From Lineus longissimus (taxonomy: Eukaryota; Nemertea; Pilidiophora; Heteronemertea; Lineidae), in contig NC_088325.1 in assembly GCF_910592395.1 (NCBI RefSeq), forward strand, positions 11,784,109-11,848,108: 64,000 nucleotides of DNA. Reading direction: 5' to 3'. Every line of letters starts with the position of its first letter. The first letter of the stretch is position 1. Under the pieces are notes generated by a model. That model was given only the letters and a program-made list of their open reading frames with translations, searched no databases and was not told the DNA's origin. Shown piece after piece: positions 22,471 to 34,237 of the stretch. A program made the translations under genes and the position numbers.

Positions 22471-23527
22471 GCAGTCACTTAATATAATGACGGTATTAAA
22501 TGAGTGTCGCTATCAAAAACATATATCAGGGGTATTTTAACTTATCAAGAGGTTGCTGCATCGTAGTCACTTAAGCGCCGCACAGACGCGAGATTGTTGT
22601 CACTGTGACTTGCAACGGAAAGAAAACGTGACAATAGTGGTTGGAATGTGGCTGCCAAATATAAAATTACAATCACTCGTTCCATGTTATGGCTCTGTGG
22701 CAGGCATCTGCGACGAAAATCAATCATTTGCGCAGTGCTTTAGTGTATTAACAATTGTCTTCTTCTAAGCCATTATAAGGCTTGCGCGAGAGGAACATCT
22801 TATTTTGTAAACATACGTAAAATTCTTGTTTCAGTTCGTAAAACGTCAGTGGTGCACTTCAATATAATGTAGTTGTGTGACCTTGTAAGGTAGTACAAAA
22901 GTAGTCTGACCTTTTCCTGAAGCTAATTGTTTTTGTGGTAGTATTCATGAAGGATGGATGACTGACATATATTGCGACATTCGAATGTTCATGTACATAA
23001 AACTTTTTCGTATCGAATATAAATGAAAGTAATTCTGTTGCGAATCACACCATGCAGACGTCGTATATAGGTAGTCGTGATCTTAACCCTTGACCTATCA
23101 AGACCAGGCCGTCCTTCACCTTGGTGCTAATTCCATTTCCTGTGTTTTCTCTGTCGATACTGTGACAAAACGTGGGGTTTCAAGAAAGCAAGTTTCTACA
23201 GGCCTACTTTTTTTGTGCGAGGAGTAGATATTTAGAGTATTGGCATAACTGTGAATCGGTTCGGTGTGGAGTTTTTTAGAGTCTGTGCAGTGTCTACTTT
23301 CTCAATAGTCTTCTCCAAATTTGAGGTGTCGCTTTAACCTTTCCGTAACATGTCATTTTAAAATCGTACGGTATCATTTTGTACGATGTATGATTTAGCC
23401 CTATTGAAGAGTCAGCAAACAAACTTATTTCTAAGCCTCAGATTAAGCTTGGTGAAAAATCCATTTTATGAACTTTTCTCCAGCAAACGCAACATAAATG
23501 AGAGTACGTATTTTACATTGTGTTAGG

Positions 23528-23904
23528 GACCATACTTTTAGTATATGTACTTGCACACCAATTTCCTTTTTTTCGGGGCCTCTCCCTTTTGTAAGCAGGC
23601 GTACGCTCAGCAGTACACCCCCTCCACGACATAGGCAGATAATCAGAGTAGTAAAAAAAAATCAAAGTGTATTCGCATTGCGCTATATCTTGATGCGCAA
23701 CAAAGCCCTGTGTATCTGTCGACATGTTTGCCAGTTTTTGGCCAGAGAAACAAAAATGGAGATGCTTGTTATAGGACAATATAAAGGGGTAGAGAAACCT
23801 GAAAAAGCATGCTATCAAACATTTCTTGATGCAGACATGCGCAAATGAGTCCAAATATTTGGGCCCCCCCCCCCCCCCCAAGCGAATGTACTAAAAGTAT
23901 TGTC
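23528..23904. mobile_element. 377-bp inverted-repeat element enclosing a poly-C run
   Basis: Left end gaccatacttttagtatatg and right-end complement gacaatacttttagtacatt form imperfect inverted repeats. A C-run lies at 23864-23879. Open frames of 116 and 122 codons overlap on opposite strands; they show no domain and are treated as chance. Confidence 0.5.
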
Positions 23905-24513
23905 ACTTATTTATAGACTATAGTTTCTATTTTAACTTTGTATTAGGCACTGTTTAAGTTTAGCAATCTGTACACCAGGATTTCAACACGGCTTCAACAA
24001 GGCTGCAGTCTTCTTAACTTTAAATTTGCACTTTGCAACTTTTCTTTTTTTTAAAAACATGACCTAGTTTCTCTTTGTACATGAACTCAGTACAGCCAGC
24101 TTCAGTGCATCACCTTAGTAGCCACTGGTCAGTTGGCAGCATTCCGCGCTCCATTGTATCAAAACCATTGGAAATCAACGTGACTGATCGCTTGTCGTTT
24201 CATGCAGATTTCTGCAATTTATTATAAAGTGACTTCTGTTTCTTTATGTTGATGTCATATATCATGTCTCTCAGTATAGTTTTATCATAGAATTGAATAC
24301 AACCTGAACTAGATGCCAGTAGCCCTTGCATCTGTTTGCTGTTGGATAATGATCAGAATAAGGGCTGCTGTATATTGGCCCGATGGAAAACACATCAAAC
24401 TATATACATGTACTTCAGTTGAGCTTTAAACAATTTGTAATCACATGTGTGAAGTACATATACATTTATGTGTGGATATCCTGGGATTATTTTTACTTCC
24501 CTCTTTCATGTAC

Positions 24514-25097
24514 AGTGTACTACGGTGGCCCATAGAGGACATGCGTTTATTTTCAATATAATAGAAAATTTTTCTTTTTACAATGCGTTTTTTTTCTCTC
24601 GAATTACAACCGCCGTTGGATTTATTTCTCACCGCCAAAAAAATAATTTCCACCGCCGGGTAAAAAATAATAATTCCCACCACCGCGGTGGAAATTAATA
24701 TCGACCGTGGTGGAAATTAATATCGACCGCGGTGGAAATTAATATCGACCGCGGTGGAAATTAATATCCACCACAGTGGATATAATATCGACCGCGGTGG
24801 AAATAATATCCACCCGGTGTCTATAACGAATTAGCTCCCGCGGTGGATATTATTTCCACTGCGGTGGATATTAATTTCCCGGTGGATATTAATTTCCACC
24901 GCGGTCGATATTAATTTCCACCGCGGTGGTGGGAATTATTATTTTTTACCCGGCGGTGGAAATTATTTTTTCGGCGGTGAGAAATAAATCCGACGGCGGT
25001 TGTAATTCGAGAGAAAAAAAACGCATTGTAAAAAGAAAAATTTTCTATTATATTGAAAATAAACGCATGTCCTCTATGGGCCACCGTAGTGGACACT
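24514..25097. mobile_element. 584-bp near-perfect palindrome with nested CCACCGCGGTGG repeats
   Basis: The arms 24514-24690 and 24920-25097 are almost exact reverse complements, with two substitutions and a 2-base indel that I could see. Each arm runs from agtgt through ctacggtggcccatagagg to the ccgccgg-rich inner part. The centre (about 24681-24940) is a tandem array of roughly 21-base units built on CCACCGCGGTGG followed by aaattaatatc; it switches orientation near 24820. It has no coding capacity, and the similar open frames on both arms are mirror images. It looks like a foldback or MITE-type element. Confidence 0.75.
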
Positions 25098-26667
25098 ATG
25101 AAGCGTTTATTTTCATCTTCCCCAGTACCAGATATCAGAATTATATATACTAGATATTCAAATGAGAACAAAAACTTGACGTAAAGTTGTTGTGTGTTGT
25201 GACGAGGCAGAATATTGATACAGCTGTCAATTTAACAGGTGCTAAAACTGTTTCGAATGTAATAAAACCAGATACCAGAGACATAAGGCTTGAAATATTA
25301 ACCTGTTATTTCTTCTGGTTGAATTACAAGAATTTATCATAAATGCGGAGAGATGCTTGTCGCTATATCTTTCTTGCAATTTTTGTGAAATACTGTATAG
25401 CAATTATCTCAAAACCTCGTACAATTATAGATGTGCCTTTGTAACTTTTTTTCTTGCGGTAATTATCAATGTGGCAAACATCAAGGGAGATAATTGTATC
25501 AATCTTTGTTGTCTTTTGTTTAATTTTCCTCTTTGAAATATTTATTAATGCATTGTTATGATCACTGGTTAATTGTTCACTCGGGAAAAAAAATTGAAAA
25601 TCACGTCAAATTTGAAGAGCTAACAGCACTGAATACATTGTATGCTGCCCCCAACCAACTGCAATGGGAATCTGTGAGCTTCAATCATAATATATAACTT
25701 CCACGTTGATGTCGCGGTAGAAAAAACAGGTATCATCTTTTTGCATCGCCACTGGAGGAAAAAATATGTCGCATTTACTCGAACTATGAACCATGATTCA
25801 TGAACCATACAAGAACTTGTTGTTTCATTCAGGATGAAAATGCTGTTATTTCGTTATATCAAATGTCAGTTGTTTCATGTTGTGCAGAATAATCCCTTTA
25901 TTTTAGAACATTTTTATTTAATTCATTTCCGTATTTTATACCATGATTGTGTGCATTATCAGAAATTGGTCATTTTCAAGACTGATAGACAGAGTCGATA
26001 AGGCTTTTGCTGCAATTCTGCGAAAGATTTCTTAGGACACTACTGACTAGTAAAATCGGTAGATGTTCTTTAACTAGTAATGATAAAACCATTAGTGTTA
26101 GGTGATATATTTAAGTGAAGTTTGTATGTAGTATTGTCATGTATTGCTTCGTAGGTGTTAAAATAATGTTTTGCTTATTTTTGTGAAGGCAGTTCATGCG
26201 TTGCTTATAGTTGCTTGAATATTTTGACGTCATGTACTCAGACTATTCGTACTGAATTAACCCTTCATTTTGACAGTCAATTTGGCAAGGTTTAGTAAAC
26301 CATACTATTTTTTACGAACAGTTCAGATGCCAAAACCTTATATTTGAGGGTAGTTAGAACATACTTGCATACACCCTCGCAAACAAAATATTTTGGTTTG
26401 TTGCAGAAAACTACCAGTTGAACTAAAAAAATGAACAAATTTCTAGTCGCATCTATTGCAAACCAAATTGTCTGAAAAAGAGGGGTTTGTGGTACTTGTC
26501 TAACCATTACGTACACCCCTCATTCCCAGAAGAGACTCGTTTACTAAATATACCATTAGAAGAAGCCAGTCAGGACGTTGGGTGTGTAAAGGCTCTGTAA
26601 GATATGTTAGTTTCATGCTGCTGCTGCTGTACGTAACAAAGTTTATTATCTTTACATTGTAAAAAAA

Positions 26668-26822
26668 CAATACAAAACTCTGTGAATTTGTTATATAAAA
26701 CTTTAGTCCCAAATAAACTACAATACAAAACTCTGTGAATTTGTTATATAAAACTTTAGTCCCAAATAAACTGCAATACAAAACTGTGTGAATTTGTTAT
26801 ATAAAAATTTAGCCCGATATGA
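26668..26822. repeat. 53-bp tandem repeat, three copies
   Basis: The unit begins caatacaaaactctgtgaat and continues to cccaaataaactg. Copies start at 26668, 26721 and 26774; the third diverges after ttatataaaa. Confidence 0.85.
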
Positions 26823-27530
26823 AAAACAAAACGTATTGTAAGTGTAATATTAAACTTGAGCCTCATAAAACACTTGTTCAATCTTTGTGGTTGAAAAAAA
26901 CTATTGTACACTTGTCATATTTTGAGTAAGATTCTTCTAAAGGGGCTGCACAGTTAACGCTACATTTAGTGGCATTTCCGGAGCAACCTTGTAATATATT
27001 TTATGATAGAAATACAATGTAGCTGATGTAGGCCTAGCCAAGCCAAGCCCTGGTTCCTAGTGACCAGACTGAGGGTGCAATGTGTACAAAAAAGGGTAGT
27101 CAAGTGGTAATCATGTAGCTAACTACTAACAAGGCCAAGGCAGGTCATTGCTATGTGGATTTGTTTCTCAAGAAAAAATATTAAAAAATAAAATTTCATA
27201 CTGCTCTGGTTTGTTGAGATCTGTCATTGCTGCATATGACTGCTGCATGGAGAGAAACGGCAGTATGGTCTCATGATATATTGATCAATGGTGTCAAGAA
27301 TAAAGTCTAGTCTTTTATCAATTCTTGATAGTGTACATAGCCATATTACAGTGTGGAAATGGTATCAACTCACACTGACCCCAAGGTTTTTTTTGGGATA
27401 ATAGTCTCCGAACTCCCCAGGGTCTGATACTAATAGATCACTGTACATATAGATAGGCTGCTGGTATACAAATATACAGGTGACCTACTAATTGGCTCCT
27501 GGGGAATGATAAAATGCTTTAGCTAATATT

Positions 27531-27557
27531 ACTTGCTACTTGCTACTTGCTACTTGC
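27531..27557. repeat. (acttgct)n heptamer repeat
   Basis: Close to four direct copies of acttgct. Confidence 0.8.
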
Positions 27558-27974
27558 TTTCGAAATTCCAACGGGTGTCTTTACCAGCCAATCTCCTAAT
27601 AATGAGGCAATAAACTCTGATAGGTAAAGAATACAAATAGTGGGATTATTTGTTAACTTGAATAGTTTTACTACCATAAGTTTAAACGTGTAATGTAGTT
27701 CACAGCTTAACCATAAACCACTAGCTTATCTTCCAGTATTAGTGCAATAAACACGTTTCTCACTCCAAATATGCCTAGCTACTTTACCACCTGAAGTGCA
27801 TCAAATGCCTATAATCCTGTTTAATAATAGCCATATAAATCATTTAAGGGCTGTTGTGCAACTCACTCCTGTGTACACGGCCAATTAGCTACCCAGCCAG
27901 CGTGTACAATGCCAATGTGTATTTTTTCCGTTCTTGAACAATGATGTACTATCATTTTCTTCCCTCTATTTAAT

Positions 27975-28412
27975 CATAACAATCCTGTTCGTCTGACCTA
28001 CAGTGTGCCAAGCTGATAACCTGAGTACAATTGGATTTCTTCCTGCACTTAAGTAACAATGGTGTTAATCAGATAACCAGTGCGCCAAGCTAATAATCTT
28101 AACACACTTTTGAAATTCTTCATGCACCTTATTTAAAGACACGATAACAGTTAACCAAGTTGATAATGTTCACACACTATTGGATTTGTTCCTGCACTTT
28201 ATTAAAATATAGGATAGCAGTGGTGTTAATCAGATAACCAATGAGCCAAGCTAATAATCTCCACACACTATTGGATTTCTTTCTGCCGTTTTTAAGATAC
28301 AATGTAACTAAATGTTTAATCTGACCGAAATTGAGCCAAGCTAATAACTTGCACATACAATTGGCTTTTTGCCTGTACTTTAGAGATAACAATGGTGTTA
28401 ATCAGACCAACA
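27975..28412. repeat. Diverged minisatellite, about five copies of 72-90 bp
   Basis: The repeated blocks are gccaagctaataatct, cacactattggatttcttcc and tggtgttaatcagataacca. Units begin at about 28007, 28083, 28155, 28245 and 28335. Confidence 0.7.
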
Positions 28413-29764
28413 TCATGTCCATAGTCTATTTCACATAAACAGATCAGTAATCTAATTGCTCGCTCCAAAGCCATCAAATATATGCTGCCCAAATATTTTG
28501 CTTTTAACCTATTGATATTCTCAGGCTTCCGAAAGAGAGAAGTACAAACACAATCATTTCTTTCTAGATATAAAACTCGTTTCCCATGTACCAAATAATC
28601 ATTTGTTTCTAAATGGTGTCAATTAAAGACTACTTTATATGATTTTATACCTTCCATAAGATTCAATCAACCAATGTAAACATGGTAAAGTATAAGAACA
28701 GGCCGTATGTACAATTGATAAGTTGTCTTTCAAGGAAAGTTGGGCATGTGAAATGTTCATTCTTTCAGGCAGAAAAAGCTTCCAGCAGGACAGCCCCTGA
28801 CTTCTCCTAACTAAGAGAATCCTGAATTTCCTGAACCAGGTGGCCTCCCTGAAAAACACAAGCTTCACTACACCTCCGAAACACGGATGAAAGTCAGTCC
28901 CAAAACTGATGTAACCTTTCAGGTTACTCTTCACATCGAAATGTATTCTCAGTGCACTTAAAGGTTACCCTTCATCTTACCCTTCATCTCAAGGGTAACT
29001 GAAGGGTAAATACCATTGGTATCTGAAAAATGTTTTGCAGTTCTTTTTGAAAGGGTAGGCAGGGTGTTTTTTTGTGCAGTTAACTCTCTTGTTGGTGTGG
29101 CATCGCTGCATACATTGCGTATGTCATACATGTAACTGCACTCTTTAATTAACGTTTAGGTGTATTGTAGATATGAAACTGTGATTGACAGCTATGCAAA
29201 TTTACTCTGTATCAAATTAACGTATGTAACTGTCACTCTGTGGCTGGCCTGTTGGTGTGAGCCACTAAAATAACAATGCCTAAGGACGTTGGCCTATTTT
29301 TTAGGCAGACTTTTGAACAATTATTCATTATTGAAATGGAAATGATTGATGAGATCAGTGCAAGTTGTACAAAGCAACTGCTATAGAGGTGTGTAATGTA
29401 TTTTTAGTGTAAATTCAGAACACAACTTGACACAGTTTAGTTCCTCCTGAACCTCACGGTCTATATCCTCTTTCAATGTAGCCGGGGCTTATCTAATCTT
29501 GATAAGATGTAAAATCCGTGGTGGTCAAGATGGTTTTGTTGGGAAAACTGTTAACTCAGTTGGGAGTTGGCAAGACTTTTACAATGGCAGCAACACTTTT
29601 CTGATATATAGTTCTTTTCTATACACGGTGGCCAGGAAATAACCTCTTAGATCACAGTAAGAAGCAGTACAATATTTAGATCGGTCACCTACATGTATTA
29701 ATCAATGTCAAAATAACCCACGGTCATTTGTGCAGATCAGCTAGTGAGCTACGTCCTGATGAAC

Positions 29765-29890
29765 ATGTGGAAGATAGGCTTCCGTTCAGAAACTCGCGTA
29801 TATATGACTTAATGATCCATCAATTGCTTTAATAATACCGACTGAGGCAGTCTGGACATTGTGTTGCTCGTACGAAAATCGCTTCAAGAT
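29765..29890 (-). repeat. Dispersed repeat, copy 3
   Basis: Read on the minus strand it carries cgtacgagcaacacaatg, cctcagtcggtatta and tatacgcgagtttctgaa, matching the copies at 108-220 and 11375-11493. The 77-codon minus-strand open frame at 29786-30019 overlaps this repeat and is not counted as a gene. Confidence 0.6.
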
Positions 29891-30392
29891 TTTATAAGAT
29901 GCTACATCAGTTTCTGCAATATGATAGGAAAGTCGTTTAACGACCCGCCGAGTATACTCCTTTGAATATCTCCCACTAATACAGCGTGTAGGCACCAAAG
30001 CAACGCGATAGTAGGCCACCTATAGTTATTGTTGATTACTCTGTAAATGTCGTGCATTGTATCAAAATTGGCTGATAAAAATTGACATCTTCGAAGCGAA
30101 GGCCACGGCGACCTTACTTACATGACACATAGTTCAGACAATATAAATATTGTAGATTACACTAAAGTCTGTTTAGCTATCAACCAATAAAGAGATTTTT
30201 TCATGAAATAGCTTTTTGTTAGCTTCAATTTTTTGTAGATAACAAAAGAAGAGAAGTGTGTTTGAGATAATGCTCGGCTTCCTTTAATGATATTGAGCCC
30301 CTCCCCCCAACCACCCCTTGCATACACACTGGGTCCAGGAAGACCAACACGCTTTCCAAATTTCTCAAAGGAGTAATTTTTGACAGTACACA

Positions 30393-30593
30393 ATGTCTCA
30401 GAAACAAGTTGTTAAGGCATCAAAGGGCTTGAAGACATGGTCACACCATATTTCTGTATGTCTTACTCCTACTACTAGTATACTGTATAGACGACATACA
30501 TGTACTGGCATAGCTTTGCGAGAAAAAAGGATTCCCACGGTCAGAGCCAAACGGGATGAGAGTATCAATGGAAACCTTGTTCCTAGGAAAAAG
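30393..30593 (+). repeat. Dispersed repeat block, copy 1
   Basis: The words caagttgttaaggcatcaaa and gaagacatggtcacac recur as diverged forms at 30893-31006. The distal part, attcccacggtcagagccaa through cctaggaaaaa (30531-30593), recurs at 35790-35850. A 133-codon open frame here follows the repeat and is not counted as a gene. Confidence 0.6.
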
Positions 30594-30892
30594 TTAAAAA
30601 TGTATTACACCAGCAATTTTAATTTTTTTATCCTTATACTTGATATTACTAAATATAAGAATAAATTGTTAAAAGGGATTTTTGAAATAATATTTTCACA
30701 GTGCTCGCGATTGGCATTTGTAACACGTTCTTCTCCGGTTCTATTTTGCTCGAGTACCCGCATGGCCCTACTAAAAGACGCAATTTTCTTGTAGAGGCAA
30801 TTAATCTTTTACATCAGCTTAAGCTAGGCATGAGATCTGACGCAACTAGCTTGCTTTCCCCACGAAGACCTCCCTCCCTCCACATAAGCTAT

Positions 30893-31006
30893 AAACAAGT
30901 TCTTAAGGCAACAAATGGTATGAAGACATGGTCACAACATATCTGTCTGTCTTACCCAATCCTACTATACTGCAGACGACATTCTGGCATATTTTGAGAG
31001 AAAAAA
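30893..31006 (+). repeat. Dispersed repeat block, copy 2 (first half)
   Basis: Contains caagttcttaaggcaacaaa, gaagacatggtcacaacat and cagacgacattctggcat, parallel to 30403-30515. Confidence 0.6.
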
Positions 31007-31019
31007 GTTATATCCTTGT

Positions 31020-31130
31020 CAAAAGGCCGAAATTTTGGGCCTGAATTCATCATGGTGAACGCTGCATTCAACATGGTGAGCATGGTCAACTCCGATTTTA
31101 CCATGCTGGATCTGAGATCTTTTTCGTAAG
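31020..31130 (-). mobile_element. CTTACGAAAA-type MITE, copy 1 (one end clear)
   Basis: Read on the minus strand it starts cttacgaaaaagatctcaga and carries ttgaccatgctcaccatg, matching the element at 36098-36227. Its other end is not clear. Confidence 0.55.
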
Positions 31131-31270
31131 GGTCATCTCGATCCAAACCAATTCACCGCCTTAACGTTGTCCTCTTTTAGGGCAACAAAATAATGAAAAC
31201 AGATGCAAAGACAGGAGACTAAAGACGGAATACAATGCACGGAACACAGCCTTATTATTCATAAAACATA

Positions 31271-31553
31271 AGTCGTACTTCCACCTATCAAATCCCCGTG
31301 TCTTTTGCGCTTACACCTATGAATTGCCGTGTCTAAATAGACCCGTGTGTCAAATCCCCGTGTCTATTAGCCCCATCGAGCTCGATGGGAAAGAAACACA
31401 GGAGAGCTCCCAAAATACAGCGCACCTGTCGCCAGGGCTATTAACCATTATCTAACACCACTGATAGGTGTAAGTGCGCCCCGGGTTCTTTGACACAGCG
31501 AAGACACGGGTCATAAAAAAACACGAGGTTTTATGATAGGTGGAACTTCGACT
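31271..31553. mobile_element. 283-bp MITE abutting the tandem duplication
   Basis: Ends agtcgtacttccacctatca and its imperfect complement tgatagg...aacttcgact (to 31553) form about 20-bp inverted repeats. The interior has repeated cccgtgtct words and the palindrome atcgagctcgat. The first unit of the tandem duplication starts at the next base. Confidence 0.6.
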
Positions 31554-32497
31554 ATTATCAGTGATGAGCAATTAGTTTGTAACTATACAGTGATGAGCAG
31601 GCGGATAGATTCAAATTACATATCATATCTTTCTGGTCACCTGAATCCCACACCCAAGCTGTCCCTTCAAATCACGTGCACGGAGCTATATAAATACGAT
31701 TGCCGTCTGCTTGCACATTTCCGACTCCAAAAGAATCGACTGGAATCTTAATTCAAATTCGCCATTGCTGGCATCATTGGCGCCAAAGACTATTTCTTTT
31801 GACCCTGTTGACCTCACTTCTAAAAACATTTTTGAGAAAGCCATTCAAACATAAAAAACAACTACGAACATTATCTATTAAATCACCGAGCTATATAAAT
31901 ACGACATATAATATATAATATCAAGAAAAATATGTCGCAATATCGAATTATACGGTCAGCTTGGAACTTTTTGAACCCAATTACCCTTCCGCCAGCGTGG
32001 CCTCGTCACAATCATGGCGCTTCTTCAATATGGCGACTAGTTGACCAACGAAAATCCCGGTCTACCATTAAAGCCTTGATGGCCTCGGCGGTTAGACGGT
32101 TGCACTGTGGAATGGATGGTCACGAGTTCGACCACCGGCGAATCTATTTTTTCGAGTTTTTTTGAAAATTTTCTCGTTATTATTCATCATGTACGTTTAT
32201 CAGGCGCGGATCCAAGCGGGTGCACCAGACGCACGGCTTCTTATTGATGTAAACGTTTTTAATTTACCACTCATGAAATTTTGGAACACACCTGTCCAGG
32301 AATTTTGATGAGAAATGCAGAGCACTCTCCCTCTTCTTCCAGTTCCTAGATTCGCCGGCCCTCTTAAACCATCTTATACCATTATGAATATTATCACTAA
32401 GAAAACCCCTTCACCCGAACTTTTTAAGCTGAAGTTCACACTGATTCTAGGTGTTCGAGCACTCCAGAGAATGGTTTGACAAGACGGCGCTAAATTC
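31554..32497. repeat. Tandem duplication, unit A (944 bp)
   Basis: Starts attatcagtgatgagcaatt and ends ggcgctaaattc. It is nearly identical to unit B, which follows immediately at 32498. Differences seen are scattered single bases plus a short tataatatataat insertion in A. It contains a tRNA-like SINE head at 32078-32143. Confidence 0.85.
32078..32143 (+). repeat. tRNA-like SINE head in duplication unit A
   Basis: An A-box-like tggcctcggcggttagacgg is followed by a B-box-like gagttcgaccacc. Stems are too degenerate for a functional tRNA. An identical-looking copy is at 33010-33075. Confidence 0.5.
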
Positions 32498-33431
32498 ATT
32501 ATCAGTGATGAGCAATTAGTTTGTAACTATACAGTGATGAGCAGGCGGATAGATTCAAATTACATATCATATCTTTCTGGTCACCTATATCCCACACCCA
32601 AGCTGTCCCTTCAAATCACGTGCACGGAGCTATATAAATACGATTGCCGTGTGCTTGCGCACTTCCGACTCCAAAAGAATCGACTGGAATCTTAATTCAA
32701 ATTCGCCATTGCTGGCATCATTGGCGCCAAAGACTATTTCTTTTGACCCTGTTGACCTCGCTTCTAAAAACATTTTTGAGAAAGCCATTCAAACATTAAA
32801 AACAACTACGAACACTATCTATTATATCACCGAGCTATGTAAATACGACATATCAAGAAAAATCTGTCACAATATCGAATTATACGGTCAGCTTGGAACT
32901 TTCTGAACCCAATTACCCTTCCGCCAGCGTGACCTCGTCACAATCATGGCGCTTCTTCAATATGGCGACTAGTTGACCAACGAAAATCCCGGTCTACCAT
33001 TAAAGCCTTGATGGCCTCGGCGGTTAGACGGTTGCACTGTGGAATGGATGGTCACGAGTTCGACCACCGGCGAATCTATTTTTTCGGGTTTTTTTGAAAA
33101 TTTTCTCGTTATTATTCATTCATGTACGTTTATCAGGCGCGGATCCAAGCGGGTGCGCCAGATGCACGGCTCCTAATTGATGTAAACGTTTTTAATTTAC
33201 CACTCATGAAATTTTGGAACACACCTGTCCAGGAATTTTGATGAGAAATGCAGAGCACGCTCCCTCTTCTTCCAGTTCCTAGATTCGCCGGCCCTCTTAA
33301 ACCATCTTATACCATTATGAATATTATCACTAAGAAAACCCCTTCACCCGAACATTTCAAGCTGAAGTTCACACTGATTCTAGGTGTTCGAGCACTCCAG
33401 AGAATGGTTTGACAAGACGGCGCTAAATTCA
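32498..33431. repeat. Tandem duplication, unit B (934 bp)
   Basis: A direct head-to-tail copy of 31554-32497, including the tRNA-like segment (33010-33075) and the ending ggcgctaaattca. The high similarity implies a recent event or recent gene conversion. Confidence 0.85.
33010..33075 (+). repeat. tRNA-like SINE head in duplication unit B
   Basis: The same A-box and B-box pattern as in unit A. Confidence 0.5.
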
Positions 33432-33701
33432 CTTGGGATTTCCGACAACAAACAGTCAACAGAATTTTGGCAGCCGTTTTCAAAATAACAATGATATGAA
33501 GTGAAAAAATACAACCTTGCCTTTCAAAAACAGCCATAGCAAGCTGATGGATGCTGGACTAAATAAAACGGGTGCTTTTAGATCTTGCAATATGCCTTTG
33601 TAGTATACATGTAGCCTACATGTACAACCTAACAATATGGAATGGTACGATCTAATAGATGGAGTTGGGCTGGTGGAGTAGAACAAATTAACAGCTCGCA
33701 C

Positions 33702-33828
33702 CAAAATCAAGCTGGCGATGCAGTCCATGCCTGTTCGAACAGGCCACCATTCCTCTCCTGCACTCCTTTTGAGTCTTTGGTAAACTTGGATGAGATCTTC
33801 AGTGGGTGGTGACTTCTTCCTAGATTTT
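33702..33828 (-). CDS. Coding-like exon D of an unidentified minus-strand gene
   Basis: The acceptor tttctgtcttcag leads into a frame reading KSRKKSPPTEDLIQVYQRLK followed by RSAGEEWWPVRTGMDCIASL. The frame is open and rich in charged residues, unlike the AT-rich background. The suggested donor (gtgcga) is weak, and the phase (2) does not fit the phase 0 end of exon C upstream, so the gene may be broken or an exon is missing. I do not recognise the family. Confidence 0.3.
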
Positions 33829-33963
33829 CTGAAGACAGAAAATGGAATGGAATTCAATACAGTATTTGGGCATTTACATGATTGTGGCAGAGCAAGAGGC
33901 AAGGATGTTACGATACAAGATCGAAGAGCAAGACCATGTACAGCATGAATCTACACGACACAC

Positions 33964-34080
33964 TATGGACTAGTGGCTCAGACTCTAAACTAGAGGTCAA
34001 GAGGTCATTGGTTCGAATCCTACAGTTGGTGAGAGACTCAGGCAGGTTTCTTTGACACTTGCCTCACTACATATATGTAT
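33964..34080 (+). repeat. tRNA-derived SINE (different family)
   Basis: An A-box-like actagtggctcagactc precedes the perfect B-box GGTTCGAATCC (34010-34020). An unrelated tail with gagactcaggcaggtttctt follows. No closed acceptor stem forms, so it is read as a SINE, not a tRNA gene. It lies between two coding-like exons on the other strand. Confidence 0.5.
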
Positions 34081-34134
34081 AAATGGGTTCTGGCGCTGGG
34101 CAAAGGGACCAAATGGGACAGCATTTTTACTTAC

Positions 34135-34237
34135 TTTTTGTTTACTAACAGGATTGTGTGCAGCCCAGGTTTCAATCTCTTCATCTATCTGGGCCATCGA
34201 CGATGGCACCTTTTGTCCTTCCTTTTCCAACAAGTGT
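34135..34237 (-). CDS. Coding-like exon C of an unidentified minus-strand gene
   Basis: A good acceptor (cactgtttcag) and donor (gtaagt) bound a 103-base segment encoding HLLEKEGQKVPSSMAQIDEE then IETWAAHNPVSKQK. It looks like part of a charged, soluble protein. A tRNA-derived SINE lies immediately downstream in the intron. Confidence 0.4.

Noticed and set aside
23498-23881. Two opposite-strand open frames of 116 and 122 codons
   Set aside because: They overlap each other and a C-run, lie mostly within an inverted-repeat element, and have no recognisable domain.
24468-25171. Four similar small open frames on both strands
   Set aside because: They are mirror images created by the palindrome.
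27975-28412. CRISPR-like regular repeats
   Set aside because: Repeats are long, diverged and variable in spacing in a eukaryotic context; this is a minisatellite.
29786-30019. 77-codon minus-strand open frame with protein-like composition
   Set aside because: Its end matches the dispersed repeat at 108 and 11375, so it is repeat sequence.
30393-30794. 133-codon plus-strand open frame
   Set aside because: Its parts recur at 30893 and 35790 as non-coding repeat blocks with different frames.
21500-34080. Possible functional tRNA genes at 21500, 32078, 33010 and 33964
   Set aside because: Promoter boxes are present, but acceptor and anticodon stems do not pair; they are better explained as tRNA-derived SINEs.
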